From the NCBI RefSeq assembly GCF_013114625.1, contig NZ_VTXD01000008.1:62001-126000 (forward strand): 64,000 nucleotides of DNA, in the 5' to 3' direction. Under the pieces are notes generated by a model. That model saw nothing but the letters and a program-made list of their open reading frames with translations. It made no database searches and had not been told where the DNA came from. Origin of the DNA: Vibrio sp. 99-70-13A1 (GTDB lineage Bacteria > Pseudomonadota > Gammaproteobacteria > Enterobacterales > Vibrionaceae). How positions within the stretch are numbered: the stretch's first letter is position 1; every line of letters begins with the position of its first letter. This document shows, piece by piece, positions 47,243 through 60,217 of the stretch. The translations under genes and the position numbers were made by a program.

Positions 47243-47737
47243 ATGGCAGACAATTATAAGAAGCCGTCCAAGGAACTAGATCGTATTGACCGCAACATTC
47301 TTAATGAGTTGCAAAAAGACGGTCGCATTTCAAACGTTGAACTTTCAAAACGTGTAGGTCTATCTCCTACACCATGTCTTGAACGTGTTCGTCGTTTGGA
47401 GCGTCAAGGGTACATTACGGGCTATACAGCATTGCTGAATCCGCAATACCTTGATGCATCACTTTTAGTGTTTGTAGAGATCACATTAAACCGTGGTGCT
47501 CCAGATGTATTTGAACAATTTAACACTGCAGTACAAAAACTGGATGACATCCAAGAGTGTCATTTAGTGTCGGGTGACTTCGATTACCTTCTGAAAACGC
47601 GCGTATCAGACATGGGTGCCTATCGTAAACTACTAGGGGATACGCTATTGCGTCTTCCTGGTGTAAACGACACTCGCACTTACGTTGTGATGGAAGAAGT
47701 GAAGCAAACGAACCAGCTGGTGATTAAAACTCGTTAG
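47243..47737 (+). CDS. lrp: Lrp, leucine-responsive regulatory protein
   Basis: Lrp is the global leucine-responsive DNA-binding protein. The 164-residue product is almost identical to E. coli Lrp over its length (DLxRIDRNILNELQKDGRISNVELSKRVGLSPTPCLERVRRLERQG..., then LNPQYLDASLLVFVEITLNRG and CHLVSGDFDYLLKTRV). The N-terminal helix-turn-helix and C-terminal RAM domain are both complete. It is the first gene of the lrp-ftsK-lolA-rarA-serS order found in many gammaproteobacteria, and is followed at once by a large terminator. Confidence 0.98.
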   Translation: MADNYKKPSKELDRIDRNILNELQKDGRISNVELSKRVGLSPTPCLERVRRLERQGYITGYTALLNPQYLDASLLVFVEITLNRGAPDVFEQFNTAVQKLDDIQECHLVSGDFDYLLKTRVSDMGAYRKLLGDTLLRLPGVNDTRTYVVMEEVKQTNQLVIKTR

Positions 47738-47738
47738 T

Positions 47739-47807
47739 CCCAATTGAAGAAGTGAAAGAAAGCGGACTTAGTTTCCGCTTTCTTGCTTTCTGCAATTGGG
47801 TTTTTTT
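47739..47807 (+). terminator. Large two-tier terminator after lrp
   Basis: The outer stem CCCAATTG/CAATTGGG (47739-47746, 47793-47800) encloses an inner stem AAGAAAGCGGA/TCCGCTTTCTT (47756-47766, 47774-47784), and seven T residues follow. It begins one base after the lrp stop. Confidence 0.88.
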
Positions 47808-48023
47808 GTATGATATGGTTAAATAAACAGTGTTTTAGTTGAGTGGAAAGGTTCGTTTCATTTATAGAGTAGATGTAAGTTTTCTGTATCAATGCTGACT
47901 ATCTGTACATATGTGATTATCAGTCAGTAAACCAGAGCCTTTTTCAAGATCGATTATTCAAAGCTTGTTAATGAAAGCAAGTGGATTACATTCAATATTT
48001 AATTCTCAGTCAGAAGTTGGTTT

Positions 48024-51000
48024 ATGTTCAAAGAGAGTAACAATAAAGTCGAAACCATCATTAAAACGAGTGAAGAGCCTCAGTCTCCTCGGTTAGATGG
48101 TACTCAGCGTTTAAAAGAGTGCAGCTTTATTATAGGTGTGCTTTTTTCTATTTTATTGGCTGTATCATTATTCACGTTTAATCCTGCCGATCCTTCTTGG
48201 TCACAAACCGCATGGGGTGGTGACATTCAAAATGCTGGTGGGTATGTTGGCGCTTGGCTGGCGGATACTCTTTTCTTTACTTTCGGCTCTCTCGCTTACC
48301 CTTTGCCTATTTTAGTGACAATCGCAGCTTGGGTTTTATTCCGTAATCGAAATGAAGATGAACCTCTAGACTTTATGCTTTGGGGCACAAGGTTACTTGG
48401 TCTCACTATACTCATTTTAACCAGTTGTGGGCTGGCAGATATTAATTTTGATGATATCTGGTACTTCTCATCTGGCGGGGTCGTCGGGGATGTGCTTTCC
48501 AGCTTAGCTTTACCCACGCTTAACGTGTTAGGTAGCACATTAGTGTTACTATTTTTGTGGGGCGCGGGTTTCACGTTATTAACAGGTATCTCGTGGCTGA
48601 GTATTGTTGAGTGCTTAGGCGAAGGCGTCATTAACTTGTTCTCAATGATAGCGAATAAAATTCGAGGCAATAGCGAAGAAGTGCTAGAACCTCAATTGCG
48701 CGAAGCAGAAGCTGAGGTACCTCATGAAGATAGACAAAATGAATTAAAAGAAAACATGGCAGAGCCAATGTTCATCGACCCTGATACTTCATATAGCAAG
48801 GATGAGCTTGGTGATCAGAGCTTTAAGGCTGAAGAACCGGCTGATGATAGCTTCTATCACGAAGAGCCTGTATCTGAGAAGCGCCAATATAATATACATA
48901 TGCCATCTGAAGCATCAGAGCCTATTGTGCGTCCTAAAGCTAGTCAATCTCAACCTAAAGCAGAGCAATCTCAAGCCATTCAATCAATTTATTCAGCTTC
49001 GCCAGAAGCGCATACGGTTCAAGAGTTTGTTGCGGATACAGAATCACTTCAACAAGATCGATCAAAGCAGTTGAATGCAACAATAGAAGAATTAGAACAT
49101 GCTGCGATATATGAAGACGATTTAGCCGAACAAAGCCACCTTGAAGCTCAAGCCTCACAAGATGCCTACCAAGAATACGTACAAGACGTTGCTATAGGTG
49201 GGAGTGCTGGAACTGAATTCAGCACAGAAGATAATACCGACCATTTCAGTTCAAACGGTAATGGCCTCTCAGATCCGGATCTCCAGCAAGGTATTGAACA
49301 GGAAGAGTATGTATCTCCGTTTGAGCCTGCTATTTCTGAACAAGGATTAGAACAAGTAACTAATCAAATAGAGCCAGGGCAACAGTACGTAGAACCAACT
49401 ATTTCCACTCTTGAGCCCGTTGAAAGTGACGCTATTGATCAGGTCCAATATACAAAAGAAGCCACTATGGCTTCTGAATCATTCAGTTATGATGATGAGC
49501 TTTTAGCTGATGATGTTAAGGAACAAGGTGATCATGCTGAAGTGCCACCTTCTAATAGTTTAGAAGGGGTAGACTTACCATGGGAAGAGGTCACTGCGGA
49601 TGATCAGCAAGTAAGCAATTTAGATCAGAATGTAGATGTAGATGTAGATGAAGATGTGGCTGCATTTCAAAATATTGTGTCAGAAGCACAAGCAAACATG
49701 GCAGCAACGCAAAACCCATTTTTAGTACAAAAAGATGTGAACCTACCTAAGCCTGCTGAGCCGCTTCCGACATTAGAACTTTTGTTCCATCCAGAAAAGC
49801 GAGAAACCTTTATAGACCGAGATGCATTGGAAGCTATCGCTCGTTTAGTGGAATCAAAATTAGCAGATTATAAAATCAAAGCCGATGTGGTTGATATTTT
49901 CCCTGGACCAGTGATTACGCGTTTTGAACTCGATTTAGCGCCTGGTGTAAAAGTTAGCCGAATTTCAGGTCTTTCAATGGACTTAGCCCGTTCGTTGTCA
50001 GCTTTGGCTGTTCGTGTTGTAGAAGTGATCCCAGGGAAGCCTTATGTAGGTCTGGAATTACCGAATATGAGTCGTCAAACGGTCTTCTTTTCAGACGTTG
50101 TAGGCAGCCCAGCCTTCCAAGAAGCCACATCTCCAACAACCGTTGTTTTAGGGCAAGATATTGCTGGTGAAGCGGTTATTGCGGATCTTTCAAAAATGCC
50201 ACATGTCCTTGTGGCAGGTACAACGGGTTCTGGTAAGTCTGTTGGCGTTAATGTCATGATTCTCAGCATGTTATATAAAGCTTCACCTGAAGAAGTTCGC
50301 TTTATAATGATCGACCCAAAAATGCTAGAGCTTTCGATTTATGAGGGTATTCCGCACTTACTATCTGAAGTTGTAACGGATATGAAAGATGCATCAAACG
50401 CTTTACGTTGGTGTGTAGGCGAAATGGAACGTCGCTATAAGCTCATGTCTGCTCTTGGCGTACGTAATATAAAAGGCTACAACGATAAACTAAAAATGGC
50501 CGCAGAAGCTGGGCATCCAATACATGATCCTCTTTGGAAAGAAGGGGATAGCATGGATACTGAAGCGCCATTACTAGAAAAACTACCTTATATAGTCGTT
50601 GTCGTTGATGAGTTTGCGGACTTAATCATGGTGGTGGGTAAAAAGGTTGAAGAGTTGATTGCTCGATTAGCACAGAAAGCTCGTGCTGCTGGTGTGCACC
50701 TTATTCTTGCAACTCAACGTCCATCGGTTGACGTTATTACCGGTCTAATTAAAGCAAATATTCCTACTCGTGTTGCTTTCACAGTATCAACTAAAACGGA
50801 CTCACGAACCATTCTTGACCAAGGTGGCGCAGAGTCGCTACTTGGCATGGGTGATATGTTGTACTTACCGCCGGGTTCAAGCCATACCACTCGTGTACAC
50901 GGTGCGTTTGCGTCTGATGATGATGTACATGCCGTAGTAAATAATTGGAAAGCAAGAGGTAAACCAAATTATATTGATGAAATTACCAATGGCGACCAAA

Positions 51001-51248
51001 CTCCAGAAACATTACTTCCAGGTGAAAAAATGGAAAGTGATGAAGATGTTGATCCATTGTTTGACCAAGTGGTAGAGCATGTCGTGCATTCACGCCGAGG
51101 CTCAGTATCAGGCGTTCAGCGCAGATTTAAAATCGGTTACAACAGAGCGGCTCGAATTGTTGAGCAGCTAGAAGCACAGGGAATAGTGAGTACTCCAGGG
51201 CATAATGGTAACCGTGAAGTATTGGCTCCGGTTCCCCCTAAAGATTAA
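48024..51248 (+). CDS. ftsK: FtsK, septal DNA translocase
   Basis: FtsK anchors at the division septum and pumps chromosome ends so that XerCD can resolve dimers at dif. The 1074-residue product has about four to five N-terminal membrane helices (residues 33-190). An acidic, Gln/Glu-rich linker (about 215-580) includes a VDVDVDEDV run. The motor domain has Walker [11 protein letters not shown] near residue 733 and Walker [14 protein letters not shown]. The C-terminal winged helix ([28 protein letters not shown]) reads KOPS sequences. The linker is shorter than in E. coli (1329 residues in total), which is common in vibrios. Confidence 0.97.
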   Translation: MFKESNNKVETIIKTSEEPQSPRLDGTQRLKECSFIIGVLFSILLAVSLFTFNPADPSWSQTAWGGDIQNAGGYVGAWLADTLFFTFGSLAYPLPILVTIAAWVLFRNRNEDEPLDFMLWGTRLLGLTILILTSCGLADINFDDIWYFSSGGVVGDVLSSLALPTLNVLGSTLVLLFLWGAGFTLLTGISWLSIVECLGEGVINLFSMIANKIRGNSEEVLEPQLREAEAEVPHEDRQNELKENMAEPMFIDPDTSYSKDELGDQSFKAEEPADDSFYHEEPVSEKRQYNIHMPSEASEPIVRPKASQSQPKAEQSQAIQSIYSASPEAHTVQEFVADTESLQQDRSKQLNATIEELEHAAIYEDDLAEQSHLEAQASQDAYQEYVQDVAIGGSAGTEFSTEDNTDHFSSNGNGLSDPDLQQGIEQEEYVSPFEPAISEQGLEQVTNQIEPGQQYVEPTISTLEPVESDAIDQVQYTKEATMASESFSYDDELLADDVKEQGDHAEVPPSNSLEGVDLPWEEVTADDQQVSNLDQNVDVDVDEDVAAFQNIVSEAQANMAATQNPFLVQKDVNLPKPAEPLPTLELLFHPEKRETFIDRDALEAIARLVESKLADYKIKADVVDIFPGPVITRFELDLAPGVKVSRISGLSMDLARSLSALAVRVVEVIPGKPYVGLELPNMSRQTVFFSDVVGSPAFQEATSPTTVVLGQDIAGEAVIADLSKMPHVLVAGTTGSGKSVGVNVMILSMLYKASPEEVRFIMIDPKMLELSIYEGIPHLLSEVVTDMKDASNALRWCVGEMERRYKLMSALGVRNIKGYNDKLKMAAEAGHPIHDPLWKEGDSMDTEAPLLEKLPYIVVVVDEFADLIMVVGKKVEELIARLAQKARAAGVHLILATQRPSVDVITGLIKANIPTRVAFTVSTKTDSRTILDQGGAESLLGMGDMLYLPPGSSHTTRVHGAFASDDDVHAVVNNWKARGKPNYIDEITNGDQTPETLLPGEKMESDEDVDPLFDQVVEHVVHSRRGSVSGVQRRFKIGYNRAARIVEQLEAQGIVSTPGHNGNREVLAPVPPKD

Positions 51249-51358
51249 TAATTTGACAGAAAAATAATAAGTTAACGAGGAACTCGTGTTATCAAGGTCG
51301 GTCAAAATCCAAGTGGTAGTGACCTATCATCATTAACTTATTGTCTATAGGAACATTA

Positions 51359-51955
51359 ATGAAAAAAATATTCGCACTTTTATTTATGAGCTTTTCAGTT
51401 TTCGCCTCTCCAAAAGAAGAGCTCAATAGCCGACTTGCATTAAATGATGGTTTCAGTGCCGATTTTAAACAAACAGTAACCAGCCCTGACGGGGATATTG
51501 TCATGGAAGGGGAAGGGACGGTTGAGATTGCAAGACCAAGCTTATTCCGCTGGGAAACCACGCTCCCTGATGAAAATCTTTTAGTTTCTGATGGTCAAAG
51601 CCTATGGTATTACAGCCCGTTCATTGAGCAGGTCAGTATTTATTGGCAAGAACAAGCAACGGCTCAAACTCCTTTTGTTTTGTTAACGCGTAATAAGCCA
51701 AGTGATTGGGATAACTATAACGTTGTACAGAAAAATGACGTGTTTACATTAACGCCAACTGCCGTTGACTCTAATCAGGGTGATTTTCTTATTCACATTA
51801 CCGATCAAGGTATTGTGAAAGGTTTTGATGTTATAGAACAAGATGGTCAAAAAGGTCAGTTTGTTTTTAATAATGTCACTTTAGATACACCAAAAACAGA
51901 CCGTTTTACCTTCGAAGCACCTGACGGCGTCGAAATCGATGACCAACGAAACTAA
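51359..51955 (+). CDS. lolA: LolA, periplasmic lipoprotein carrier
   Basis: LolA shuttles lipoproteins from LolCDE to LolB at the outer membrane. The product of about 198 residues starts [16 protein letters not shown], a signal peptide cut after VFA. The mature part begins [24 protein letters not shown] and keeps RPSLFRWET and [23 protein letters not shown] lies six bases before the chosen ATG; an upstream in-frame ATG at 51341 would spoil the signal peptide. The same window also encodes LolCDE. Confidence 0.95.
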   Translation: MKKIFALLFMSFSVFASPKEELNSRLALNDGFSADFKQTVTSPDGDIVMEGEGTVEIARPSLFRWETTLPDENLLVSDGQSLWYYSPFIEQVSIYWQEQATAQTPFVLLTRNKPSDWDNYNVVQKNDVFTLTPTAVDSNQGDFLIHITDQGIVKGFDVIEQDGQKGQFVFNNVTLDTPKTDRFTFEAPDGVEIDDQRN

Positions 51956-51998
51956 TAGTTGGGGTTGTTGAGAACATTCACTATTTAAGAGACTACCA

Positions 51999-53348
51999 GT
52001 GAGTAATTACAGCTTAGATTTTGCAGGGGACGAAGATTTTCGTCCCCTTGCTGCTCGTATGAGACCAGAAACCGTCGAGCAATACATTGGTCAACAACAC
52101 ATATTAGGTGTGGGTAAACCATTACGCCGTGCATTAGAGGCGGGGAATCTTCACTCGATGATCCTTTGGGGACCGCCGGGAACTGGTAAAACGACCCTTG
52201 CTGAAGTTGCTGCTAATTATGCAAATGCAGAAGTTGAGCGAGTGTCTGCCGTTACATCTGGTGTGAAAGATATCCGTATTGCGATAGAAAAAGCGCGAGA
52301 AAATAAACAGGCAGGCAGAAGAACAATTCTGTTCGTAGATGAAGTCCATCGTTTTAATAAAAGCCAGCAAGATGCTTTTCTTCCTCATATTGAAGATGGC
52401 ACAGTGACATTTATCGGAGCGACCACAGAAAACCCTTCTTTTGAGTTAAACAACGCTTTGTTGTCGCGCGCGCGTGTCTACAAACTGACTTCTCTTAATA
52501 CAGATGATATCTCCCTCGTCATTCGCCAAGCTATCGAAGATAAACAGCGTGGACTTGGTGATGTGTCGGCTGATTTTGCTGATAACGTCTTAGATCGCCT
52601 TGCTGAATTGGTCAACGGTGATGCTCGTATGGCGCTCAACTATCTTGAGTTGCTTTATGACATGGCTGAAGACAACGATAAAGGTGAGAAAGCGATAACG
52701 CTACAGTTATTGGCAGAAGTCGCTGGCGAAAAGGTTGCTCGCTTCGATAACAAAGGTGACATTTGGTACGATTTGATTTCAGCCGTCCATAAATCAATCC
52801 GCGGATCTAACCCTGATGCTGCTCTTTACTGGTCTGCTCGAATGATAGCTGCTGGCTGTGACCCTCTTTATATCGTAAGACGTTTGCTTGCCATTGCATC
52901 TGAAGATATTGGCAACGCTGATCCAAGAGCTATGCAAGTCGCCATGTCTGCGTGGGATTGTTTTACTCGTATCGGTCCTGCAGAAGGGGAAAGAGCGATT
53001 GCCCAGGCTGTCGTGTATTTAGCGTGCGCACCGAAAAGTAATGCAGTGTATACCGCTTGGAAACAAGCACTTTCCGACGCTCATAATCTACCTGAATATG
53101 AAGTTCCTCATCATTTGCGTAATGCACCAACAAGTTTGATGAAGGACATGGGATATGGGCAAGAATATCGTTATGCTCACGATGAGCCTGGGGCTTATGC
53201 CGCTGGAGAAAAGTACTTACCGCCTGAGATGGGGTCAACGCAGTACTATTTTCCAACAAAACGGGGCTTAGAAGGGAAAATCGGCGAGAAGTTAGATTAC
53301 CTTTCGGATTTAGACGTAAAAAGCCAACAAAAGCGCTATGAAAACTAG
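51999..53348 (+). CDS. rarA: RarA (MgsA), replication-associated recombination AAA+ ATPase
   Basis: RarA acts on stalled replication forks and is related to clamp loaders and RuvB. The 449-residue product starts at GTG ([36 protein letters not shown]) and has Walker [10 protein letters not shown] near residue 57, Walker [21 protein letters not shown], the sensor [12 protein letters not shown], and an arginine finger in [10 protein letters not shown]. The C-terminal tetramerisation region has [22 protein letters not shown]. The lolA-rarA-serS order is conserved. Confidence 0.95.
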   Translation: MSNYSLDFAGDEDFRPLAARMRPETVEQYIGQQHILGVGKPLRRALEAGNLHSMILWGPPGTGKTTLAEVAANYANAEVERVSAVTSGVKDIRIAIEKARENKQAGRRTILFVDEVHRFNKSQQDAFLPHIEDGTVTFIGATTENPSFELNNALLSRARVYKLTSLNTDDISLVIRQAIEDKQRGLGDVSADFADNVLDRLAELVNGDARMALNYLELLYDMAEDNDKGEKAITLQLLAEVAGEKVARFDNKGDIWYDLISAVHKSIRGSNPDAALYWSARMIAAGCDPLYIVRRLLAIASEDIGNADPRAMQVAMSAWDCFTRIGPAEGERAIAQAVVYLACAPKSNAVYTAWKQALSDAHNLPEYEVPHHLRNAPTSLMKDMGYGQEYRYAHDEPGAYAAGEKYLPPEMGSTQYYFPTKRGLEGKIGEKLDYLSDLDVKSQQKRYEN

Positions 53349-53476
53349 GCTTTTTTGGATATCGTTACATCTACATTATCTTCAGATTAAATTGCCATAA
53401 ATTGATTGTTTTACAACCATTTTAGGCGGTTTAGTAGTAATTCAGTGGTTAACTCGCTGAATATTCAAATAACTAA

Positions 53477-54799
<1,323 letters not shown>

Positions 54800-54827
54800 T
54801 TCTCACGTCCTACGTGTAAATTGACTT

Positions 54828-54857
54828 AAAAGCCCGGCTAAATGCTGGGCTTTTTTA
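54828..54857 (+). terminator. Terminator after serS
   Basis: AAAGCCCGGC pairs with GCTGGGCTTT (one G-T) around TAAAT, then a T run. It also faces the end of bioA. Confidence 0.9.
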
Positions 54858-54982
54858 TATCTATTGACTGTCCCGTCCTGAAATATGTTTATACATTGAG
54901 GACTAATGATGACCTTAATAAGTTAGCATGTCTGACTGATATACTGGCTTTAGTTTGATGTATTAAAGCTTAACTACTCGCA

Positions 54983-56266
54983 TCATATATTTTGAAAACA
55001 CTCTGGTGCTTGAAGCGCTGTATCGATGGCATTAACGAGAGCTTGGATGTCTTCTGCTTTAGAGATGAAAGGAGGCATCATATAGATCAACTTGCCAAAT
55101 GGGCGTATCCACACACCTTGTTCAACAAAATGAGCTTGGATGGTTTCCATATCAACAGGCTTGTGGGTTTCAACAACACCGATAGCGCCCAACCAGCGAA
55201 CGTCTTTGACAAGATCGTGTTTTCTCAAAGTCGGTAATAGCTCAGAAAAAATTTTCTCGATTTGTTTAGTTTGATCTTGCCAATGACCATCTTCGATTAT
55301 GGATAAACTTGCAGCACCTACCGCGCATGCTAGTGGGTTACCCATAAAGGTTGGTCCGTGCATAAAGCATCCTGCTTCACCTCCACACACTGTGTCAGCG
55401 ACTTCTTTGCTAGCAAGCGTGGCAGAAAGGGTCATGTAGCCGCCAGTGAGTGCTTTACCTAAACATAGAATATCAGGTTGAATTTCAGCATGTTCACAAG
55501 CGAACAGTTTGCCTGTGCGACCAAACCCAGTCGCAATTTCATCCAGAATAAGCAACACGTCAAATTCATCACACAATAAGCGGACTTGTTTTAGAAATTC
55601 AGGATGATAAATACGCATACCGCCAGCACCTTGAACGATAGGCTCTAAGATTACTGCTGCAATTTCCCCATGGTGTGATGTCAGTTTTTCTCGAAAGCTA
55701 TCAATGTCATTAGGGTTCCATTCATCCCAAAAGCCAGTTTTTGGCGAATCAGCGAAGATATGCTCAGGCAAGAAGCCTTTATACAGGCTGTGCATTGAAT
55801 TATCAGGATCTGTTACCGACATCGCAGCAAAAGTGTCGCCGTGGTAGCCGTCACGCAAGGTCAAAAACTTAGATCTTGGCGTTCCTTTCGCATGCCAATA
55901 CTGAAGTGCCATTTTTAAGCTCACTTCAACGGCAACAGAACCAGAGTCTGCAAGAAAGACGTGCTCTAAGTTATCAGGAGCTAACGAAAGTAGCTTTTTG
56001 CATAAATCAATAGCTGGTTGGTGGGTGATACCTCCAAACATAACATGAGACATCTTATCAATTTGGCTATGAGCAGCTTCATTCAATACTGGGTGATTGT
56101 ATCCATGAATGGTTGACCACCAAGACGACATGCCATCAATTATTCGTTTTCCCCCCTCTAATTCTAGGTAAACCCCATCAGCATTGGTGATTGGATAGCA
56201 GGTCAGAGGTGTGAGAGTCGATGTGTACGGATGCCAGATATGCTGGCGATCAAAGGCGAGATCCAT
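54983..56266 (-). CDS. bioA: BioA, adenosylmethionine-8-amino-7-oxononanoate aminotransferase
   Basis: BioA makes DAPA, the third step of biotin ring assembly, using SAM as amino donor. The product of about 427 residues follows the E. coli protein closely: DLAFDRQHIWHPYTS, DGMSSWWSTIHGYNHPVLN, SHVMFGGITHQPA, the PLP lysine in LCLGKALTGGYMTLSATL, and GVWIRPFGKLIYMMPPF. A GGAAG ribosome site supports the ATG at 56266 rather than the one four codons earlier (56278). It is divergent from bioB across a shared operator. Confidence 0.95.
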   Translation of the reverse strand: MDLAFDRQHIWHPYTSTLTPLTCYPITNADGVYLELEGGKRIIDGMSSWWSTIHGYNHPVLNEAAHSQIDKMSHVMFGGITHQPAIDLCKKLLSLAPDNLEHVFLADSGSVAVEVSLKMALQYWHAKGTPRSKFLTLRDGYHGDTFAAMSVTDPDNSMHSLYKGFLPEHIFADSPKTGFWDEWNPNDIDSFREKLTSHHGEIAAVILEPIVQGAGGMRIYHPEFLKQVRLLCDEFDVLLILDEIATGFGRTGKLFACEHAEIQPDILCLGKALTGGYMTLSATLASKEVADTVCGGEAGCFMHGPTFMGNPLACAVGAASLSIIEDGHWQDQTKQIEKIFSELLPTLRKHDLVKDVRWLGAIGVVETHKPVDMETIQAHFVEQGVWIRPFGKLIYMMPPFISKAEDIQALVNAIDTALQAPECFQNI

Positions 56267-56283
56267 AGTGTCTTCCATAATTT

Positions 56284-56306
56284 ATATGGTTAATATATAA
56301 CCATAT
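56284..56306. promoter_or_regulatory. Second palindrome in the bioA leader
   Basis: ATATGGTT (56284-56291) and AACCATAT (56299-56306) are perfect 8-bp arms around a 7-base AT spacer, 17 bases before the bioA start. It could be a hairpin limiting bioA translation or an extra operator. It does not match the BirA box. Confidence 0.4.
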
Positions 56307-56338
56307 GTAAACTTTTAATATTCTCATTATGTTGACAG
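56305..56338. promoter_or_regulatory. BirA-type biotin operator between bioA and bioB
   Basis: Left half ATGTAAACT (56305-56313) and right half TGTTGACAG (56330-56338) are separated by exactly 16 bases. The E. coli BirA operator is TTGTAAACC-N16-GGTTTACAA, with the same spacing and core. The right half contains TTGACA, a perfect -35 for bioB, with TAGACT as -10 16 bases later. On the other strand the left half gives TTTACA as a bioA -35. Biotin-BirA repression of both directions is inferred. Confidence 0.75.
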
Positions 56339-56426
56339 TCTAATGGTTGTAGGTAGACTAGCCAAGTATAAATGCAGGCCACAAGTATGAGAGCTTGTAA
56401 TACTAAATAAAGATAAGGATCGACAC

Positions 56427-57479
56427 GTGGAAGTTCGTCATAACTGGACAGTATCTGAAGTAACAGCTCTTTTAGATAAACCGTTCATGGATTTAATGTT
56501 TGAAGCTCAATTAGTACACCGAAAGTACCAAGAGCTTAACCACGTGCAAGTCAGTACCTTGCTATCGATTAAAACAGGTGCTTGCCCTGAAGATTGTAAA
56601 TACTGCCCGCAAAGTGCGCACTATCGTACTGATGTGGATAAAGAACGTTTAATGGAAGTTGAGCGTGTTTTGGATGCGGCGCAAAAAGCTAAAAAAGCTG
56701 GTTCAACTCGCTTCTGTATGGGCGCAGCTTGGAAAAACCCGAAAGAACGTGATATGCCACACCTAACTGACATGATCAAAGGTGTGAAAGACATGGGTTT
56801 AGAAACTTGTATGACGCTAGGTATGTTGACACCAGAGCAAGCCGGTGAATTATCTAATGCTGGTCTGGATTACTACAACCATAACCTTGATACGTCTCCT
56901 GAGTTTTACGGCAGCATTATTACTACTCGCACTTACCAAGACCGTTTAGATACGCTTTCTCACGTACGTGATGCGGGTATGAAGATTTGTTCTGGCGGTA
57001 TTATCGGTATGGGCGAAAGTACCAATGACCGTGCAGGGCTACTTGTTGAACTGGCAAACTTACCAGTACACCCTGAAAGTGTGCCAATCAATATGTTAGT
57101 GAAAGTAAAAGGCACGCCAATGGAAAACGTTGATGATGTTGAATCTTTCGATTTCGTTAAACTTATTGCTATTGCTCGTATCATGATGCCTATGTCTGCG
57201 GTTCGTTTATCTGCAGGTCGTGAAAACATGAATGAACAGATGCAAGCAATGTGCTTCATGGCTGGTGCGAACTCAATCTTCTATGGCTGCAAGCTACTGA
57301 CTACTCCAAACCCAGATGAAGATACAGATATGCAGTTGTTCAAAAAACTGGGTATCAACAGCCAAGAAGTGGCTCAAAAGCCAGATGAAATTCAAGAAAA
57401 TGAACTGTTAGATCAAGTGGTGGAGCGCGTAGCTGCTCGTCCAGCAAAAGATGACATGTTCTACGATGCCACTGTTTAA
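56427..57479 (+). CDS. bioB: BioB, biotin synthase
   Basis: BioB is a radical-SAM enzyme that inserts sulfur into dethiobiotin. The 350-residue product starts at GTG ([12 protein letters not shown]) with AAGGAT seven bases upstream. It has the 4Fe-4S motif [14 protein letters not shown] near residue 54, [13 protein letters not shown] near residue 92, and GGIIGMGES. The [2Fe-2S] ligands and the usual active-site Asn and Arg appear intact. It is the first gene of bioBFCD. Confidence 0.97.
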   Translation: MEVRHNWTVSEVTALLDKPFMDLMFEAQLVHRKYQELNHVQVSTLLSIKTGACPEDCKYCPQSAHYRTDVDKERLMEVERVLDAAQKAKKAGSTRFCMGAAWKNPKERDMPHLTDMIKGVKDMGLETCMTLGMLTPEQAGELSNAGLDYYNHNLDTSPEFYGSIITTRTYQDRLDTLSHVRDAGMKICSGGIIGMGESTNDRAGLLVELANLPVHPESVPINMLVKVKGTPMENVDDVESFDFVKLIAIARIMMPMSAVRLSAGRENMNEQMQAMCFMAGANSIFYGCKLLTTPNPDEDTDMQLFKKLGINSQEVAQKPDEIQENELLDQVVERVAARPAKDDMFYDATV

Positions 57480-58665
57480 ATCTCGCATTAAAGAAGCCCT
57501 TGTTCGTCGTCGTGAGCAAGGGTTAAGTCGTCAACTTAAAGTACTCGAAAATAGTAATGGTCCTTTGCTTCGTAGCGAAGGCTCAGATTTTATTAATTTT
57601 TCGAGCAATGATTATTTGGGTTTAGCGAATGACCCAGAATTGGTTGATGCATGGCAAACAGGGTTATCTCAGTATGGCGCTGGCAGTGCTGCATCACCAC
57701 TAGTTTCTGGTTTTAGTCCTGCTCATCTAAATTTGGAAGCTCAGCTCTGCGAGTGGCTCGGCTTTGAGCGTGCCATTCTATTTAGCTCTGGTTTCAGTGC
57801 TAACCAAGCTTTGTTGTTCTCTCTTCTCGAGAAAGACGATTTTCTGCTGCAAGACAAACTCAACCATGCTTCTTTGATGGAAGCGGGTATGCTTTCCCCT
57901 GCAACAATGAAACGCTTTAAGCACAATGATACACAGCATCTAGAGTCGCTGTTGAACCGAACTCCTCAATCGCTAGTTGTGACTGAAGGTGTGTTTAGCA
58001 TGGATGGGGATCAAGCATCTCTTAGCCAGATATCTAACCTTACTAATCGATACGACAGTTGGCTCGCCATTGATGATGCCCATGGCATCGGTGTGCTGGG
58101 TGAAAAAGGGGCGGGGAGCTGTAACGTAGCACAAATAACGCCCGACATTCTGGTCGTGACTTTTGGCAAGGCGTTCGGTCTTTCTGGTGCCGCTATTCTG
58201 TGTTCGGCAGAGTTGGGTGATTACTTAACTCAGTTTGCTCGACACCATGTTTATTCAACAGCAATGCCGCCTTCGCAAGCTGTGGCTCTGTCTTACGCTT
58301 GCCAAATGATTCAAACGCAAGAGTGGCGTCGTGAGAAACTCTTGGAGCTTGGTGCTATTTATTCAGAACAGATGAATGGTGTTGAAGGGTTTATCGATAC
58401 TCAGACCCCCATTAAACCTTTTTTGGTTGGCGAAGCCAAAACGGCGTTATCTATTGCAGAAGAGTTAAAGCGTGATCAAGTGTGGGTCACCGCGATAAGA
58501 CCACCAACGGTGCCGGCTGAAACTGCTCGTTTACGTATTACGCTAACGGCAAGCCATACTCAAAAACAAGTTCTTCAGTTAACAAGCTCGTTGCTTCAAG
58601 CTATCGAACGAAACATCGAATCAAGCTTTGAATCAAAGATCGAAACAAACAATAAGGCTCAGTAA
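57466..58665 (+). CDS. bioF: BioF, 8-amino-7-oxononanoate synthase
   Basis: BioF condenses pimeloyl-ACP and alanine to KAPA. The product of about 399 residues ([24 protein letters not shown]) has [14 protein letters not shown] near residue 45, [21 protein letters not shown] near residue 72, [14 protein letters not shown], and the PLP lysine in [15 protein letters not shown]. Its ATG lies 14 bases inside the end of bioB in another frame. A further in-frame ATG at 57451 was rejected because the family begins at MP. Confidence 0.94.
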   Translation: MPLFKSRIKEALVRRREQGLSRQLKVLENSNGPLLRSEGSDFINFSSNDYLGLANDPELVDAWQTGLSQYGAGSAASPLVSGFSPAHLNLEAQLCEWLGFERAILFSSGFSANQALLFSLLEKDDFLLQDKLNHASLMEAGMLSPATMKRFKHNDTQHLESLLNRTPQSLVVTEGVFSMDGDQASLSQISNLTNRYDSWLAIDDAHGIGVLGEKGAGSCNVAQITPDILVVTFGKAFGLSGAAILCSAELGDYLTQFARHHVYSTAMPPSQAVALSYACQMIQTQEWRREKLLELGAIYSEQMNGVEGFIDTQTPIKPFLVGEAKTALSIAEELKRDQVWVTAIRPPTVPAETARLRITLTASHTQKQVLQLTSSLLQAIERNIESSFESKIETNNKAQ

Positions 58666-59469
58666 ATGTCACAAGAAGCAGTAGTGAATGATTACATAGG
58701 CCAAGATAAGAGTGCGATTGCTGAAGCTTTTGGCAAAGCAGCAACCACTTATGATAAACATGCTGAGTTTCAGCGCGATGTCGGTCATCGACTACTAGAC
58801 AAATTACCTAATGATTTGTCTGGGCTTAAAGTACTCGATCTAGGTTGTGGTACTGGATACTTTTCTGCTCAATTATTATCGAGGGGAGCGGATGTAGTAT
58901 GTGCAGACCTTTCTCAAGAGATGCTAAACCAGTCGAAGCTAAGGTGTGGTGGCCAGGTTTCACTTTATCAGAAAGCAGATGCTGAACAACTTCCTTTCGA
59001 AAACCATAGTTTTGATATTGTCTTTTCAAGCTTAGCATTACAGTGGTGTGATGATTTATCTGTGCCTTTACGCGAGATAAAACGAGTGACGAAGCGTGGA
59101 GGAAGCGTTTTATTTTCCACTTTGCTAGATGGCTCACTGTTTGAGTTGCAAAAATCGTGGAATAAAATTGACACACATCAACACGTTAATAACTTTATTT
59201 CTGAGAATCAGGTAAAAATTGCGTTAGCGCAATCTAGGTGTGGGGCTCATCAACTAGACTTGCCCTCTATCACAGTTTGGTACGACACTGCATTAGAGTT
59301 GATGCGAGACCTTAAGGGAATCGGGGCTACTCATGTAAGTGGTCGCTCACACGGTTTAACAAGTCGCAGAATGTTGCAACTTGTCGAGAAAGAATATCGA
59401 GAGTTTCAAAGCCATCAAGGTTTCTTACCAGCAACATATCAAGTTTGTTTAGGGGTTATTAAATTATGA
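58666..59469 (+). CDS. bioC: BioC, malonyl-ACP O-methyltransferase
   Basis: BioC methylates malonyl-ACP to start pimelate synthesis in disguise. The 267-residue product begins immediately after the bioF stop and has the SAM motif [28 protein letters not shown] near residue 50, [15 protein letters not shown] near residue 117, and RELxxxGATHV-like end [20 protein letters not shown]. The long N-terminal [24 protein letters not shown] is typical of BioC. The end overlaps bioD by four bases. Confidence 0.94.
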   Translation: MSQEAVVNDYIGQDKSAIAEAFGKAATTYDKHAEFQRDVGHRLLDKLPNDLSGLKVLDLGCGTGYFSAQLLSRGADVVCADLSQEMLNQSKLRCGGQVSLYQKADAEQLPFENHSFDIVFSSLALQWCDDLSVPLREIKRVTKRGGSVLFSTLLDGSLFELQKSWNKIDTHQHVNNFISENQVKIALAQSRCGAHQLDLPSITVWYDTALELMRDLKGIGATHVSGRSHGLTSRRMLQLVEKEYREFQSHQGFLPATYQVCLGVIKL

Positions 59470-60149
59470 TTGATGCATTATTTATTGCAGGTACGGATAC
59501 CGAAGTGGGAAAAACAGTTGTATCTAAAGCAATTCTTCAAGCTTTAGCTGCAAAAGAATTATCAACAATTGGCTATAAGCCAGTTGCAGCAGGATGTGAA
59601 GAATATCCTGAGGGTTTACGTAATAGTGATGCTTTGCATTTACAAGAAGCGGCTACACAAGATATTGCCTATGAAGATGTAAATCCTTATGCGTTACTTC
59701 TGCCTTCTTCTCCTCACATTGCTGCGAAGCACGATGGTGTGGTAATCGAAGAAAGTGTGTTAAGTGATAAATTGGCTGAGCATAAGGAAAACTCCGACAT
59801 CGTATTAGTTGAAGGTGCTGGTGGATGGCGCGTGCCAATTTCAGATGACGAGTATTTGTCTAAATGGGTCAAAGCAGAAAAACTACCAGTGGTTCTAACG
59901 GTTGGGATTAAACTTGGCTGTCTTAGCCATGCTTTATTAACCGCAGAAGCTATTCGTGCTGATGGGCTGCAATTAGTTGGTTGGGTAGCAAACCGAATCA
60001 ATCCAGGGACAGAGCATTATGCGGATATTATTGCGATGCTTGAAGACAAGCTAGGTGCGCCGAAATTAGGTGAAATCCCTTACGTACCAAAAGCGAAGTC
60101 AAAGAACATCGGTAAGTATATTGACGTTTCACCATTACTAGCTTTGTAG
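59466..60149 (+). CDS. bioD: BioD, dethiobiotin synthetase
   Basis: BioD closes the ureido ring using CO2 and ATP. The 227-residue product has the P-loop [17 protein letters not shown] near residue 7, [11 protein letters not shown] near residue 36, and [11 protein letters not shown] near residue 115. The length is normal. It is the last bio gene, with a bidirectional terminator 24 bases after its stop. No bioH is seen in this window. Confidence 0.95.
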   Translation: MIDALFIAGTDTEVGKTVVSKAILQALAAKELSTIGYKPVAAGCEEYPEGLRNSDALHLQEAATQDIAYEDVNPYALLLPSSPHIAAKHDGVVIEESVLSDKLAEHKENSDIVLVEGAGGWRVPISDDEYLSKWVKAEKLPVVLTVGIKLGCLSHALLTAEAIRADGLQLVGWVANRINPGTEHYADIIAMLEDKLGAPKLGEIPYVPKAKSKNIGKYIDVSPLLAL

Positions 60150-60173
60150 GCTAATGCTGAAAACATAAATAAC

Positions 60174-60199
60174 AAAAGGGCTGCGATTGCAGCCCTTTT
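60174..60199. terminator. Bidirectional terminator between bioD and the small convergent gene
   Basis: Perfect AAAAGGGCTGC/GCAGCCCTTTT arms around GATT. Confidence 0.9.
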
Positions 60200-60217
60200 G
60201 TTGTTTTATATATGTGA

